From NCBI RefSeq assembly GCF_008632955.1, contig NZ_CP043959.1, positions 1,178,001-1,242,000 of the forward strand: a stretch of 64,000 nt of DNA, given 5' to 3'. The first letter of the stretch is position 1, and every line of letters starts with the position of its first letter. The position numbers and the translations under genes are program-made. The notes under the pieces were generated by a model, which did no database searches, was not told the DNA's origin, and worked only from the letters and a program-made list of their open reading frames with translations. Below, in pieces: positions 8,997-18,400 of this stretch. The stretch comes from Streptomyces tendae (GTDB lineage: Bacteria > Actinomycetota > Actinomycetes > Streptomycetales > Streptomycetaceae).

Positions 8997-9977
8997 GTGA
9001 GGATCTTCGGCAAGGGACGTCACCGGCCCTCCGCCTCCTGGCGGCAGGCCACGGACCGCGCGTTCACGCTCATCGGCGACGGCCGGTACGAGGACGCGGG
9101 CGCGCTGCTGACCCGGGCCGCCGATCTGGAGCCCTGGCTGTCGGAGTCCTGGTTCAACCTCGCGCTGCTGCACAAGTTCCGGCACGACTGGGAGCAGGCG
9201 CGCGCGGCGGGACTGCGCGCCGTGGCCCTGCTCGACCGGGACACCGGTGCGCCGGACTGGTGGAACGTGGGCATCGCCGCCACGGCCCTGCAGGACTGGC
9301 CGCTGGCCCGCCGGGCCTGGCAGGCGTACGGCCTCAAGGTGCCCGGCTCCGCCACCGGCTCCGGCGAGCCCCTCGGCATGGACCTGGGCAGCGCGGCCGT
9401 ACGGCTGTCCCCGGAGGGGGAGGCCGAGGTGGTGTGGGGACGACGGCTCGACCCGGCCCGCATCGAGGTGCTGTCCATCCCGCTGCCGTCCTCCGGGCGC
9501 CGCTGGGGCGAGGTCGTCCTGCACGACGGGGTGCCGCACGGCGAGCGGAGCACCGCCGCCGGGCACACCTATCCGGTGTTCGACGAGATCGAGTTGTGGG
9601 CGCCCTCGCCGGTGCCCACCTGGGTGGTGCTGCTGGAGGCCGCGTCCGAGGCCGACCGGGACGCGCTGGAACAGCTCGCCTCCGACGCCGGGTTCGCGGC
9701 CGAGGACTGGTCGTCGTCGGTGCGGCTGCTGTGCCGCATGTGCTCGGAGTCGCGGATGCCCTCCGACGAGGGGGACGGCGAGCATCTCGATCCGCACGAC
9801 CACAGTGAGCCGGGCCACCCCGGACCGCTGGGGCACCGCACCGACGGGCAGTTGTGGGTGCCGGAGCGGGAGTGCGGGCTTGCCGCGCCGGCTTCGCTGG
9901 TGCGGGGACTGCTGGACGGGTGGGTCGCGGACAGTCCTGATTCCAGGGACTGGCGGGACCTCGAAGAGGTGTGTTGA
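8997..9977 (+). CDS. Tetratricopeptide-repeat protein of unknown function
   Basis: The product has about 326 residues. The N-terminal third looks like two to three TPR helices (SASWRQATDRAFTLIGDGR, ESWFNLALLHKF, DWWNVGIAATALQDW), typical of protein-protein docking. The rest is acidic, rich in Trp, Pro and Glu, with a CxxC pair (LLCRMCSE) near residue 245 and a His/Asp-rich stretch (HLDPHDHSEPGHPG) that could bind metal. The GTG at 8997 is preferred because GGCGGGA lies just upstream; the frame is open to an ATG at 8886, which would add 37 low-complexity residues. No enzymatic motif is recognised. It stands alone between the HD genes and def on the same strand. Confidence 0.7.
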   Translation: MRIFGKGRHRPSASWRQATDRAFTLIGDGRYEDAGALLTRAADLEPWLSESWFNLALLHKFRHDWEQARAAGLRAVALLDRDTGAPDWWNVGIAATALQDWPLARRAWQAYGLKVPGSATGSGEPLGMDLGSAAVRLSPEGEAEVVWGRRLDPARIEVLSIPLPSSGRRWGEVVLHDGVPHGERSTAAGHTYPVFDEIELWAPSPVPTWVVLLEAASEADRDALEQLASDAGFAAEDWSSSVRLLCRMCSESRMPSDEGDGEHLDPHDHSEPGHPGPLGHRTDGQLWVPERECGLAAPASLVRGLLDGWVADSPDSRDWRDLEEVC

Positions 9978-10007
9978 CACCGTCGCCGGGTGCGGGTCCG
10001 TGAGGGC

Positions 10008-10067
10008 CGATCGCGCCCGCGCGGCGGAGCCGCACATCGACACCGTCCCGCGCCCCTCACGGGGCGC
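10008..10067. repeat. Streptomyces-type dispersed intergenic element with terminal hairpin
   Basis: The stretch CGCGCGGCGGAGCCGCACATCG, followed after about 16 bases by a GCGCCCC-TCAC-GGGGCGC hairpin (10050-10067), resembles a short repeat I recall from many Streptomyces intergenic regions. The hairpin could act as a terminator for the TPR gene. Copy number cannot be judged from one window, since only one copy is seen here. Confidence 0.4.
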
Positions 10068-10123
10068 TGCGGCTTACCCTTGTCACACCACCTCCGGTCA
10101 TCTCAGGAAGGCACACGTCGGTC

Positions 10124-10774
10124 ATGGCTCAGCAGGACACCGATCAGCAGCACGCGGGCGTGCTCCCCGTCGACGACGAGGGCTACGTCATCGATACGGA
10201 GGACTGCGAGGAGCGCGAGGCGGCCTGGCGGGAGCGCGGGACCTCCCGGCCGATCACCGTGGTCGGCAATCCGGTGCTGCACAAGGAGTGCCGGCACGTC
10301 ACGGACTTCGGCGAGGAGTTCCAGCAGCTCGTCGCCGACATGTTCGCCAGCCAGCGCACCGCCGAGGGCGTGGGCCTGGCCGCGAACCAGATCGGTGTCG
10401 ACCTCAAGGTCTTCGTGTACGACTGCCCGGACGACGAGGGCGTGCGTCACGTCGGCGTGGTCTGCAACCCCAAGCTCGTCGAACTGCCCGCCGAGCAGCG
10501 CCGGCTGGACGACAGCAGCGAGGGCTGCCTGTCCGTGCCGACCGCGTACGCGCCGCTGGCCCGCCCCGACTACGCCGAGGTGACCGGCCAGGACGAGAAG
10601 GGCAACCCGGTCCGGGTGCGCGGCACGGGCTACTTCGCCCGCTGCCTGCAGCACGAGACGGACCACCTCTACGGCTACCTCTACATCGACCGGCTGTCGA
10701 AGCGGGAGCGCAAGGCCGCGCTCCAGCAGATGGCCGAGAACGAGCCGCGCTACCCCGTGGTCGCCAACGACTGA
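10124..10774 (+). CDS. def: Peptide deformylase
   Basis: This 216-residue enzyme removes the N-formyl group from nascent proteins. All three family motifs are present: [10 protein letters not shown] (motif I), EGCLSVP with the metal-binding Cys (motif II), and QHETDHL with the HExxH pair (motif III). An acidic N-terminal extension of about 35 residues precedes the core, as is common in actinomycetes. Streptomyces genomes usually carry several deformylases, so this may be one of a set. The gene is monocistronic and ends in a strong hairpin at 10808-10844. Confidence 0.95.
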   Translation: MAQQDTDQQHAGVLPVDDEGYVIDTEDCEEREAAWRERGTSRPITVVGNPVLHKECRHVTDFGEEFQQLVADMFASQRTAEGVGLAANQIGVDLKVFVYDCPDDEGVRHVGVVCNPKLVELPAEQRRLDDSSEGCLSVPTAYAPLARPDYAEVTGQDEKGNPVRVRGTGYFARCLQHETDHLYGYLYIDRLSKRERKAALQQMAENEPRYPVVAND

Positions 10775-10807
10775 CGGTCGTATCACGGCTCGCTTCACCC
10801 CGCGCGC

Positions 10808-10844
10808 ACGGCGCCCGATCCGGCACATCCCGGACGGGCGCCGT
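10808..10844 (+). terminator. Hairpin terminator after def
   Basis: Arms ACGGCGCCCG (10808-10817) and CGGGCGCCGT (10835-10844) form a perfect 10-bp stem 34 bases after the def stop. Confidence 0.75.
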
Positions 10845-10992
10845 TCGTCTGTGCGCAACCAAAGGTAGTGAAAGAAGCAAATCCGTTCCCAGAACGGTCA
10901 CTTGTGGTGCTGAATGGAGGTGCGGGGATACGCACGGCGTGCGCCCGGCTCGGGGGGCGGGCGCTCAACTGGCGGCTGAGAGGGGATTGTTC

Positions 10993-12078
10993 GTGCATGC
11001 TTTGTCACACGGCACCACATCGACACCGACCACCATCGCGGTTCCACCGGCGCTGTCTCTTCCGCTGATCGAGGCGGCGTTTCCCCGGCAACTCCACCCG
11101 TATTGGCCGAAGCTCCAAAGGGCGACCCGGGCATGGCTGCTCGAAAAGCGGCTGATGACGCCGGAGAAGGTGGAGGAATATGCCGACGGCCTGTGCTACA
11201 CGGACCTCATGGCGGGCTACTACATAGGCGCGCCCGACGAGGTCCTGCAGGCGATAGCGGACTACAGTGCCTGGTTCTTCGTCTGGGACGACCGTCATGA
11301 CCGCGACATCGTGCACGGCCGCCCCGACTCCTGGCGGCGCCTGAAGGACCTGCTGCACAACGCCCTCGACCGTCCCGGTGACCACCTCGGTCACGCGGAC
11401 CCCGTGGTCGCGGGGCTCGCCGACAGCGTGCAGCGGCTGTACGCCTTCCTGCCGGGCGGCTGGAACGCCCGCTTCGCGCGCCACTTCCACACCGTCATCG
11501 AGGCATACGACCGGGAATTCCACAACCGTACGGAAGGGATCGTACCGACCGTCGAGGAATACCTGGAACTGCGTCGACTCACCTTCGCGCACTGGATCTG
11601 GACCGACCTTCTGGAACCGAGCGCGGGATACGAGCTCCCGGACGACGTGAGGAAGAACCCGGCCTATCGGAAAGCGGCCCTGCTCAGTCAGGAATTCGCC
11701 GCCTGGTACAACGACCTCTGTTCGTTGCCCAAGGAAATCGCGGGCAACGAGGTGCACAATCTCGGCATCAGTCTCGTCACCCACGAGGGAATGACCCTCG
11801 AAGAGGCGATCGCCGATGTGAGGCGCCGCGTGGAGGAATGCGTCAACGATTTCCTGGACGCCGAGAAGGAGGCATTACGGTTCGCCGACCGCCTCGACGA
11901 CGGGACGGTGGGCGGAAAGGAGACGAGCGCCGCCGTGCGCGCCTGCGTCGGCAACATGCGGAACTGGTTCAGTTCCGTCTACTGGTTCCACCACGAGTCC
12001 GGCCGGTACCGGGTCGACAGCTGGGACGACCGGTCCACCCCCCCGTACGTCAACAACGCAACGGAAGGTGAGAAATGA
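10993..12078 (+). CDS. cyc1: (+)-epi-isozizaene synthase (class I sesquiterpene cyclase)
   Basis: The product cyclises farnesyl diphosphate to epi-isozizaene, the precursor of the antibiotic albaflavenone. From GTG 10993 it has 361 residues, the length of the S. coelicolor enzyme, and an AGAGGGG ribosome binding site lies just upstream. The aspartate-rich motif DDRHD begins at residue 99 and the NSE triad NDLCSLPKE begins at Asn240, so Asn240/Ser244/Glu248 are at the positions known in the characterised enzyme. Long stretches, such as [12 protein letters not shown] and [17 protein letters not shown], are as I recall them from that protein. The stop overlaps the start of the P450 gene by ATGA, so the two genes form a translationally coupled operon. 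Confidence 0.95.
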   Translation: MHALSHGTTSTPTTIAVPPALSLPLIEAAFPRQLHPYWPKLQRATRAWLLEKRLMTPEKVEEYADGLCYTDLMAGYYIGAPDEVLQAIADYSAWFFVWDDRHDRDIVHGRPDSWRRLKDLLHNALDRPGDHLGHADPVVAGLADSVQRLYAFLPGGWNARFARHFHTVIEAYDREFHNRTEGIVPTVEEYLELRRLTFAHWIWTDLLEPSAGYELPDDVRKNPAYRKAALLSQEFAAWYNDLCSLPKEIAGNEVHNLGISLVTHEGMTLEEAIADVRRRVEECVNDFLDAEKEALRFADRLDDGTVGGKETSAAVRACVGNMRNWFSSVYWFHHESGRYRVDSWDDRSTPPYVNNATEGEK

Positions 12079-13445
12079 CCGTCGAGTCGGTAGGAACCCC
12101 GAACGCCCCGACGACCGAACTGCGCGAGCCGCCCGTGGCCGGCGGCACCCTCCCGCTCCTCGGCCACGGCTGGCGGCTGGTGCGTGACCCGCTGGCCTTC
12201 CTGTCCCAGCTGCGCGACCACGGCGACGTCGTCCGGCTGAAGCTCGGACCCAAGACCGTGTACGCCGTCACGACCCCCGCCCTCACCGGCGCCGTGGCGC
12301 TCAGCCCGGACTACATCATCGCCGGGCCCCTGTGGGAGTCGCTGGAGAGCCTGCTCGGCAAGGAGGGCGTGGCCACCGCCAACGGACCGCTGCACCGGCG
12401 CCAGCGGCGCACCATCCAGCCCGCGTTCCGGCTCGACGCGATCCCCGCCTACGGCCCGATCATGGCCGAGGAGGCCTACGCGCTGGTGGAGCGCTGGCGG
12501 GCCGGCAAGCCGCTGGACATCACGGCGGAGTCCTTCCGCGCGGCGGTGCGCGTCACCGCCCGCTGCCTCATGCGCGGCAGCTACATGGACGAGCGCGCCG
12601 ACCGCATATGCACCGATCTGGCCACCCTGTTCAGTGGCATGTACCAGCGCATGGTCGTACCGCTCGGACCGCTCTACAAGGTGCCCCTCCCGTCCAATCG
12701 GGAATTCAACCGGGCGTTGGCCGATTTGCATGTCCTGGTGGACGAGATCATCGCCGACCGCCGGGCAAGCGGTCAAAAACCGGACGATTTGCTGACGGCT
12801 TTGCTGGACGCGAAGGACGACAATGGCGACCCCATCGGGGAACAGGAGATCCACGATCAGGTCATCGCCATCCTGACCCCCGGTGCCGAAACCGTCGGAT
12901 CCACGGTCATGTCGCTGCTCCTGGTTCTCACCGAGCACCCGGAACTCGGCGACAAGATCCGCGACGAGGTGAAATCGGTCGTCGGCGACCGCCCGGTCGC
13001 ATTCGAGGACGTGCGTAACCTGACGTACACCGCGAATGTCGTCACGGAGACCCTGCGGCTGTATCCGGCCGTATGGATATTGACTCGCCGCGCGGTGGCC
13101 GACACCGAACTCGGCGGTTACCGCATTCCGAAGGGCGCGGACCTGATCTACAGCCCGTTCGCCATCCAGCGCGACCGGCGGTCGTACGAGCGGAACGAGG
13201 ACTTCGACCCCGACCGCTGGCTGCCGGGGCGGTCGAAGGACGTGCCCAAGTTCGCGATGAGCCCGTTCAGCGTGGGCAACCGCAAGTGCCCGAGCGACCA
13301 CTTCTCGATGGCGGAGCTCACGCTCATCACCGCGGTGGTGGCCGGCGCCTACCGCTTCGAGCACGCGTCCGGGTCCGACGCCCGGCCGCGCATCGGCATC
13401 ACCCTGCGGCCACGCCGGCTGATGCTGCGGGCGCTGCCCCGCTGA
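12075..13445 (+). CDS. cyp170A1: Cytochrome P450 CYP170A1-like albaflavenone synthase
   Basis: This 456-residue P450 should oxidise epi-isozizaene at C-5 in two steps, to albaflavenol and then albaflavenone. The ExxR motif is ETLR at 325-328. The heme-ligand segment is [10 protein letters not shown] with Cys405; the usual Gly after the Cys is replaced by Pro-Ser, a known peculiarity of CYP170A1. The family is described as having a second, moonlighting terpene synthase site with an aspartate-rich motif; a DDNGD sequence sits at residues 248-252 here. No signal or membrane anchor is obvious. The redox partners are not encoded nearby. It overlaps the cyclase gene by four bases. Confidence 0.93.
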   Translation: MTVESVGTPNAPTTELREPPVAGGTLPLLGHGWRLVRDPLAFLSQLRDHGDVVRLKLGPKTVYAVTTPALTGAVALSPDYIIAGPLWESLESLLGKEGVATANGPLHRRQRRTIQPAFRLDAIPAYGPIMAEEAYALVERWRAGKPLDITAESFRAAVRVTARCLMRGSYMDERADRICTDLATLFSGMYQRMVVPLGPLYKVPLPSNREFNRALADLHVLVDEIIADRRASGQKPDDLLTALLDAKDDNGDPIGEQEIHDQVIAILTPGAETVGSTVMSLLLVLTEHPELGDKIRDEVKSVVGDRPVAFEDVRNLTYTANVVTETLRLYPAVWILTRRAVADTELGGYRIPKGADLIYSPFAIQRDRRSYERNEDFDPDRWLPGRSKDVPKFAMSPFSVGNRKCPSDHFSMAELTLITAVVAGAYRFEHASGSDARPRIGITLRPRRLMLRALPR

Positions 13446-13453
13446 CCGGCCGG

Positions 13454-13496
13454 CGGCGCGCGTTCAGGCGGCCTCGGGGCCCCTGAACGCGCGCCG
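13454..13496. terminator. Bidirectional hairpin between convergent P450 and nrdS
   Basis: Fifteen-base arms at 13454-13468 and 13482-13496 (CGGCGCGCGTTCAGG and its complement) flank a 13-base loop. The hairpin lies 9 bases after the P450 stop and includes the last codons of nrdS, so the nrdS C-terminus (ending RRAFRGPEAA) is partly written in terminator sequence. Confidence 0.7.
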
Positions 13497-14426
13497 GTAG
13501 GACTGCGGCGTGGTCCCCACCGCGCGGACGAAGTGGTGGCGCAGCGCGGCCGCGTTGCCGAAGCCGGCGCGGCCGGCGATCGCGTCCACCGTCTCGTCCG
13601 TCCGCTCCAGCAGGTGCTGGGCCAGCAGTACGCGCTGGCCCAGGATCCAGCGGTAGGGCGTGGTGCCGGTCTCCTGCTGGAAACGGCGGGCGAAGGTGCG
13701 CGGGGACATGTGGGCGCGGGCGGCGAGCTGCTCGACGGTGACCTCCTCGTCGAGGTGCCGCTCCATCCACACCAGCACCTCGGCGACGGAGTCGCCCCCG
13801 GGCTGAGGCAGCGGGCGCTCGATGTACTGGGCCTGCCCGCCGTCGCGGTGCGGGGGCACCACCATCCGCCGGGCGATCCGGTTGGCCACCTCGGGCCCCT
13901 GCTCCTTGCGCACCAGGTGCAGACAGGCGTCGATGCCCGCGGCGGTGCCCGCCGAGGTGAACACCGGGTCCTCGTCGACGTACAGCACGTCGGGCTCCGC
14001 CGTCAGATGGGGGTGTTTGTGGCTCAGTTCCTCCGCGTGCTTCCAGTGGACGGCGGCGCGGCGGCCCTCCAGCAGTCCGGCGGCGGCCAGCACGAACACC
14101 CCCGAGCACACGCTCAGCACCCGCGCGCCACGGTCCACGCCCCGGCGCAGCGCGTCCAGCAGCTCGGGCGGGAACTCCCGCGTCGCGTAGGAGGCGCCGG
14201 CCGGCACGGTGATCAGATCCGCCGTCTCCAGGCGTTCGAGACCGTGCTCGACCTGGAGCGAGAAGCCGGTACTGGAGCGCACCGACGGCCCGTCCGCCGA
14301 GGCCACGGCGAAGTCGTAGACCGGCAGCCCGTCGTCGCTGCGGTCGATGCCGAACACCTCGCAGACGACGCCGAGTTCGAAGGGGTTCACGCCGTCGAGG
14401 AGGACGGCCGCCACATTCCGGAGCAT
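13464..14426 (-). CDS. nrdS: DJ-1/PfpI-AraC family (GlxA-like) regulator, probable NrdS
   Basis: This 320-residue regulator combines an N-terminal DJ-1/PfpI-like domain (about residues 5-170, with the VCSGVFVLAAAGLL nucleophile-elbow region) and a C-terminal AraC double helix-turn-helix (about 215-315, with AHMSPRTFARRFQ and AGFGNAAALRHHF). In S. coelicolor an AraC-like gene called nrdS ends the nrdABS operon, and this gene sits downstream of nrdB on the same strand, so the assignment rests on family and position. The ligand is unknown. A 336-base gap separates it from nrdB and holds a small gene on the opposite strand, so nrdS may also have its own promoter. The ATG at 14426 begins the DJ-1 fold; an upstream in-frame start at 14483 is less likely. 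Confidence 0.8.
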   Translation of the reverse strand: MLRNVAAVLLDGVNPFELGVVCEVFGIDRSDDGLPVYDFAVASADGPSVRSSTGFSLQVEHGLERLETADLITVPAGASYATREFPPELLDALRRGVDRGARVLSVCSGVFVLAAAGLLEGRRAAVHWKHAEELSHKHPHLTAEPDVLYVDEDPVFTSAGTAAGIDACLHLVRKEQGPEVANRIARRMVVPPHRDGGQAQYIERPLPQPGGDSVAEVLVWMERHLDEEVTVEQLAARAHMSPRTFARRFQQETGTTPYRWILGQRVLLAQHLLERTDETVDAIAGRAGFGNAAALRHHFVRAVGTTPQSYRRAFRGPEAA

Positions 14427-14519
14427 GCCTTCAGTGTGCCGCACGGTTGGCAGTAAATCGAGGCTGTACGGCAGTCCTGCCACTCCCGGTCAGGAGTGTC
14501 CGGCGCGACAGTGGTGTAC

Positions 14520-14741
14520 ATGAATGCGACGCAGATGGAAGCACTGATCTCGATGGTGGCCGTTCTCGGCCTGTTCGTCCTGATGACCGCGCCCGCCGTG
14601 ATCGGCATCCTGCGCGACCGCCGCATCGACCGGCAGATCCGCCGGGCCGCGGCGGCCCCCGTCACGGAGCCGCCCGGCACGCCGGCCGCGTCCCGTCCGG
14701 TGCGCCGGGCCGCCTCCCGCCGCCACGCACGCGCGGCGTGA
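14520..14741 (+). CDS. Small single-pass membrane protein of unknown function
   Basis: A short protein of 73 residues from ATG 14520 (81 from GTG 14496). One hydrophobic segment of about 20 residues (ALISMVAVLGLFVLMTAPAV) is followed by a basic, Arg/Ala/Pro-rich tail, predicting a membrane anchor with a cytoplasmic positive tail. No family is recognised. It lies antisense to the nrdB-nrdS gap, so it interrupts the otherwise minus-strand operon. Neither start has a strong SD. Coding quality is good for Streptomyces but the short length keeps confidence moderate. Confidence 0.55.
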   Translation: MNATQMEALISMVAVLGLFVLMTAPAVIGILRDRRIDRQIRRAAAAPVTEPPGTPAASRPVRRAASRRHARAA

Positions 14742-14762
14742 GACGGACCCGGCACCCGGGCC

Positions 14763-15779
14763 CTAGAAGTCCTCGTCCAGGTCGACCGTGCCCTCCACGG
14801 CGACCTGGTACGCGGACGGACGGCGCTCGAAGAAGTTGGTCAGCTCCTGGACGCCCTGCAGCTCCATGAAGGAGAACGGGTTCTCCGACCCGTACACCGG
14901 CGCGAAGCCCAGCCGCACCAGCCGCTGGTCGGCGACGCACTCCAGGTACTCCCGCATGGACGCGGTGTTCATGCCCGGCAGCCCGTCGCCGCACAGGTCA
15001 CGCGCGAACTGCAGCTCCGCCTCGACCGCCTCGCGCAGCATGTCGGTGACCTGCCGGCCGAGCTCCTCGTCGAACAGCTCCGGCTCCTCCTTGCGCACGG
15101 TGTCCACCACGTCGAACGCGAACGACATGTGCATGGTCTCGTCGCGGAACACCCAGTTGGTGCCGGTCGCCAACCCGTGCAGCAGGCCCCGGCTGCGGAA
15201 CCAGTAGACGTAGGCGAACGCGCCGTAGAAGAACAGGCCCTCGATGCACGCGGCGAAGCAGATCAGGTTGAGCAGGAAACGGCGCCGGTCCGCCCGGGAC
15301 TCCAGCCGGTCGATCTTCTCCACCGAGTCCATCCACCGGAAGCAGAACTCGGCCTTCTCCCGGATGGACGGGATGTTCTCCACGGCCGCGAAGGCCGCCG
15401 ACCGGTCGTCCGGGTCGGGCAGATAGGTGTCCAGCAGCGTCAGATAGAACTGGACGTGCACGGCCTCCTCGAACAGCTGTCGCGACAGGTACAGCCGCGC
15501 CTCGGGCGAGTTGATGTGCTTGTACAGCGTGAGCACCAGGTTGTTCGCCACGATCGAGTCCCCGGTCGCGAAGAACGCCACGAGTCGGCCGATCAGATGC
15601 TGCTCCTCGGGCGTCAGCTTCGCCAGGTCGGCGACGTCCGAGTGCAGGTCCACCTCCTCGACGTGCCAGGTGTTCCTGATCGCGTCCCGGTAGCGCTCGT
15701 AGAAGTCGGGGTAGCGCATGGGGCGCAGGGTCAGCTCGAAGCCGGGGTCGAGCAGGTTCTTGGTCGCGCTGGTGGTCAC
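14763..15779 (-). CDS. nrdB: Class Ia ribonucleotide reductase beta subunit
   Basis: The beta chain (338 residues) houses the di-iron tyrosyl-radical cofactor. Carboxylate and histidine ligands appear in RQLFEEAVHVQFY (EExxH) and WVFRDETMHMSFAF (DExxH), on the usual ferritin-like helices. The C-terminal tail GTVDLDEDF is the acidic peptide that docks into NrdA. The GTG start at 15779 overlaps the nrdA stop as GTGA, so it is normally translationally coupled to nrdA. Streptomyces also has a B12-dependent class II enzyme (NrdJ), so this system is a dispensable alternative. Confidence 0.93.
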   Translation of the reverse strand: MTTSATKNLLDPGFELTLRPMRYPDFYERYRDAIRNTWHVEEVDLHSDVADLAKLTPEEQHLIGRLVAFFATGDSIVANNLVLTLYKHINSPEARLYLSRQLFEEAVHVQFYLTLLDTYLPDPDDRSAAFAAVENIPSIREKAEFCFRWMDSVEKIDRLESRADRRRFLLNLICFAACIEGLFFYGAFAYVYWFRSRGLLHGLATGTNWVFRDETMHMSFAFDVVDTVRKEEPELFDEELGRQVTDMLREAVEAELQFARDLCGDGLPGMNTASMREYLECVADQRLVRLGFAPVYGSENPFSFMELQGVQELTNFFERRPSAYQVAVEGTVDLDEDF

Positions 15780-18149
15780 TGGCAGGCCTCGCAGGATTCG
15801 GGGTTCTCGAGAGAGCAGGCGACGGCCTCGGGGTCGGCCGGCTGCTGGACGGGGACGGGTACGGCGGCGCGGGCCGCGCGGGCGATCCGGGTCGCCGGGC
15901 GGGAGCGCAGGTAGTAGGTGGTCTTCAGCCCCTGCTTCCAGGCGTAGGCGTACATCGACGAGAGCTTGCCGATGGTCGGCGTCTCCAGGAACAGGTTCAG
16001 CGACTGCGCCTGGTCCAGGAACGGGGTACGGGCGGCGGCCATGTCGATCAGACCGCGCTGCGGGATCTCCCAGGCCGTGCGGTACAGCCGCCGCACGTCC
16101 TCCGGGATCCACGCGAAGTGCTGCACCGAGCCGCCCCTCACGCAGCGCCTCACGCAGCGCCTCCCGGGTGCGGGCGTCCCACACGCCGAGCCGCTTGAGG
16201 TCCTCCACCAGGTACGAGTTGACCTGCAGGAACTCCCCGGACAGCGTCTCGCGCTTGAACAGGTTGGACACCTGCGGCTCGATGCACTCGTACACGCCCG
16301 CGATGGACGCGATGGTGGCGGTCGGCGCGACGGCCAGCAGCAGCGCGTTGCGCATGCCGGTGGCCGCGATCCGGCCGCGCAGCGCCTCCCAGCGCTCCGG
16401 CCAGGTGAGCTCGGCACCGTAGTGGTCGGGGTGCAGCACGCCCCTGGCGGTACGGGTCTTCTCCCAGGCGGGCAGCGGGCCGTGCCGCTCGGCCAGCCCG
16501 GCGGACGTCTCGTAGGCGGCGAGCATGATCCGCTCGGCGATCCGGGTGGACAGCGCCTTCGCCTCGGGGGAGTCGAACGGCACGCGCAGCCGGAAGAAGA
16601 CGTCCTGGAGCCCCATCACGCCCAGACCGACCGGGCGCCAGCGGGAGTTGGACCGGGCCGCCTGCTCGGTCGGGTAGAAGTTGATGTCGACCACCCGGTC
16701 CAGGAAGGTCACCGCGGTGCGGACGGCCGCGTCCAGGCGCTCCCAGTCGACGCCGTCGCCGTCGACGAAGGCCGCGAGGTTGACGGACCCCAGGTTGCAG
16801 ACCGCCGTCTCCCCGTCTTCGGTGACCTCCAGGATCTCCGTGCACAGGTTCGAGGAGTGGACCACGTGGCCGGGCTCGGCCGTCTGGTTGGCGGTGCGGT
16901 TGGCGGTGTCCTTGAAGGTCATCCAGCCGTTGCCGGTCTGCGCGAGGGTGCGCATCATCCGGCCGTACAGCTCGCGGGCCGGGAGCGTCCTGCGGGCCAG
17001 GCCCTTCGCCTCGGCGGCGCGGTAGGCCGCGTCGAACTCCTCGCCCCACAGGTCGACCAGCTCGGGCACGTCGACGGGGGAGAACAGCGACCACTGGGCG
17101 TCGGCGTCGACCCGGCGCATGAACTCGTCCGGCACCCAGTGCGCCAGGTTCAGGTTGTGCGTACGGCGGGCGTCCTCACCGGTGTTGTCGCGCAGCTCCA
17201 GGAACTCCTCGACGTCCGCGTGCCAGGTCTCCAGGTAGACGGCGGCGGCGCCCTTGCGCCGGCCGCCCTGGTTCACGGCGGCGACGGAGGCGTCCAGCGT
17301 CTTCAGGAACGGGACGATGCCGTTGGAGTGCCCGTTGGTGCCGCGGATCAGCGAGCCCCGGGCGCGGACCCGGGAGAAGGACAGGCCGATGCCGCCGGCG
17401 TGCTTCGAGAGGCGGGCGACCTGGTGGTAGCGGTCGTAGAGGGAGTCCAGCTCGTCCTTGGGGGAGTCGAGGAGGTAGCAGGACGACATCTGCGGGTGGC
17501 GGGTGCCGGAGTTGAACAGCGTGGGGGAGGAGGGCAGGTAGTCCAGCCGCCTCATCAGCCCGTACAGGGCGGCGACCTCCTCCAGCGCCCGCTCGCTGTC
17601 GTCCTCGGCGAGTCCGCAGGCCACCCGCAGCAGGAAGTGCTGGGGCGTCTCGACGACCTTGCGGGTGACCGGGTGGCGCAGCAGGTAGCGGCTGTGCAGG
17701 GTGCGCAGCCCGAAGTAGCCGAAGCGGTCGTCGGCCGCGGTGTCGACCAGGGCGTCCAGGCGGGCCGCGTGCAGCCGGACGAGGGCCGCCGTCCGGTCAC
17801 CGATCAGTCCCTCCCGGTGCCCGGTGGCGACCGACCCGGTGAAGGAGGTCACGCCCTGCGAGGCGGCCTCGGCGCGGATGCCGAGGGTCAGCAGCCGGGC
17901 GGCGAGGCGGGAGTAGGCGGGGTCCTCGGAGATCAGGCCGGCCGCCGTCTCGGTGGCCAGTTCCCGCAGCTCCGCCTCGTCGGCGGCGGCGGACCGCCCC
18001 CGCAGCGCGGCCGCGGCCACCCGGCCGGGGTCGGCGTCGGGCAGGTCGGCGGTCAGCTCGGTCAGGGTCCGCAGCAGCGCGGCCCCGGGGCCGTCGCCCT
18101 CCTCGGTCACGCGGGTCGCTGAAGCCGGATCGGCTGGCGCGATGGTCAC
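15776..18149 (-). pseudogene. nrdA: Class Ia ribonucleotide reductase alpha subunit, frameshifted
   Basis: NrdA reduces ribonucleoside diphosphates. From GTG 18149 (SD GGGAGAG) the frame encodes an ATP-cone-like N-terminus, FNSGTRHPQMSSCYL, the catalytic NLCTEILE loop and PTATIASIAGVYECIEPQVSN. Near 16134-16137 the signal changes frame: EALREG is followed, one base off, by GSVQHFAWIPEDVRRLYRTA and the tail ending ENPESCEACQ with the redox CxxC. One extra C in the CCCC run (plus strand) explains it: the span is 2374 bases, 791 codons plus one. A perfect 12-bp tandem duplication (16138-16161) abuts the site. As sequenced, the catalytic tail is lost, and the shifted frame runs open into nrdB as one 1128-residue ORF. 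It is either a true mutation or a homopolymer error. Confidence 0.85.
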
Positions 18150-18286
18150 GTGGGGCTCTCCCTCGCTCGGCACGGGGGCCTCGAAGAGCGCAGGGGGCAG
18201 CACACGAGCGCACGCGGCGCCGCGTCCACCGGCCCATTCCGCGAGGCCCGGACGTCAGGGCACCCGGACCGGACGGGCCGGGCGCA

Positions 18287-18392
18287 CTGTCGGCAGGTCC
18301 TCGGACTGACTCCCGTGCGCGCCCGTGGGCAGGCAGGGGTACACCGTTGCGGGACAGTTCCGGATTCGCACCGGATTCCCCTGCGGCGACAG
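18287..18392 (-). ncRNA. Adenosylcobalamin (B12) riboswitch in the nrdAB leader
   Basis: On the minus strand the aptamer reads CTGTCGCCGCAGG at the 5' end and CCTGCCGACAG at the 3' end, which pair as P1. Between them are the conserved core GGTGCGAATCCGG, the B12-box segment CTGTCCCGCAACGGTG and GGGAGTCAGTCCGAGGACC. Position and core match the riboswitch reported for Streptomyces nrdABS, where cobalamin shuts off class Ia expression so that the B12-dependent enzyme is used. About 137 bases of GC-rich expression platform separate it from the nrdA start. Confidence 0.93.
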
Positions 18393-18400
18393 CGAGCATG

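Noticed and set aside
9247..12078. 943-codon open frame spanning the TPR gene and terpene cyclase
   Set aside because: Only the last 361 codons resemble protein; the upstream part is a shadow frame of the TPR gene and def.
15966..18122. 718-codon plus-strand frame antisense to nrdA
   Set aside because: Its composition is Gly/Val/Arg-rich with no motif, and it mirrors the nrdA codon structure; it is a high-GC shadow.
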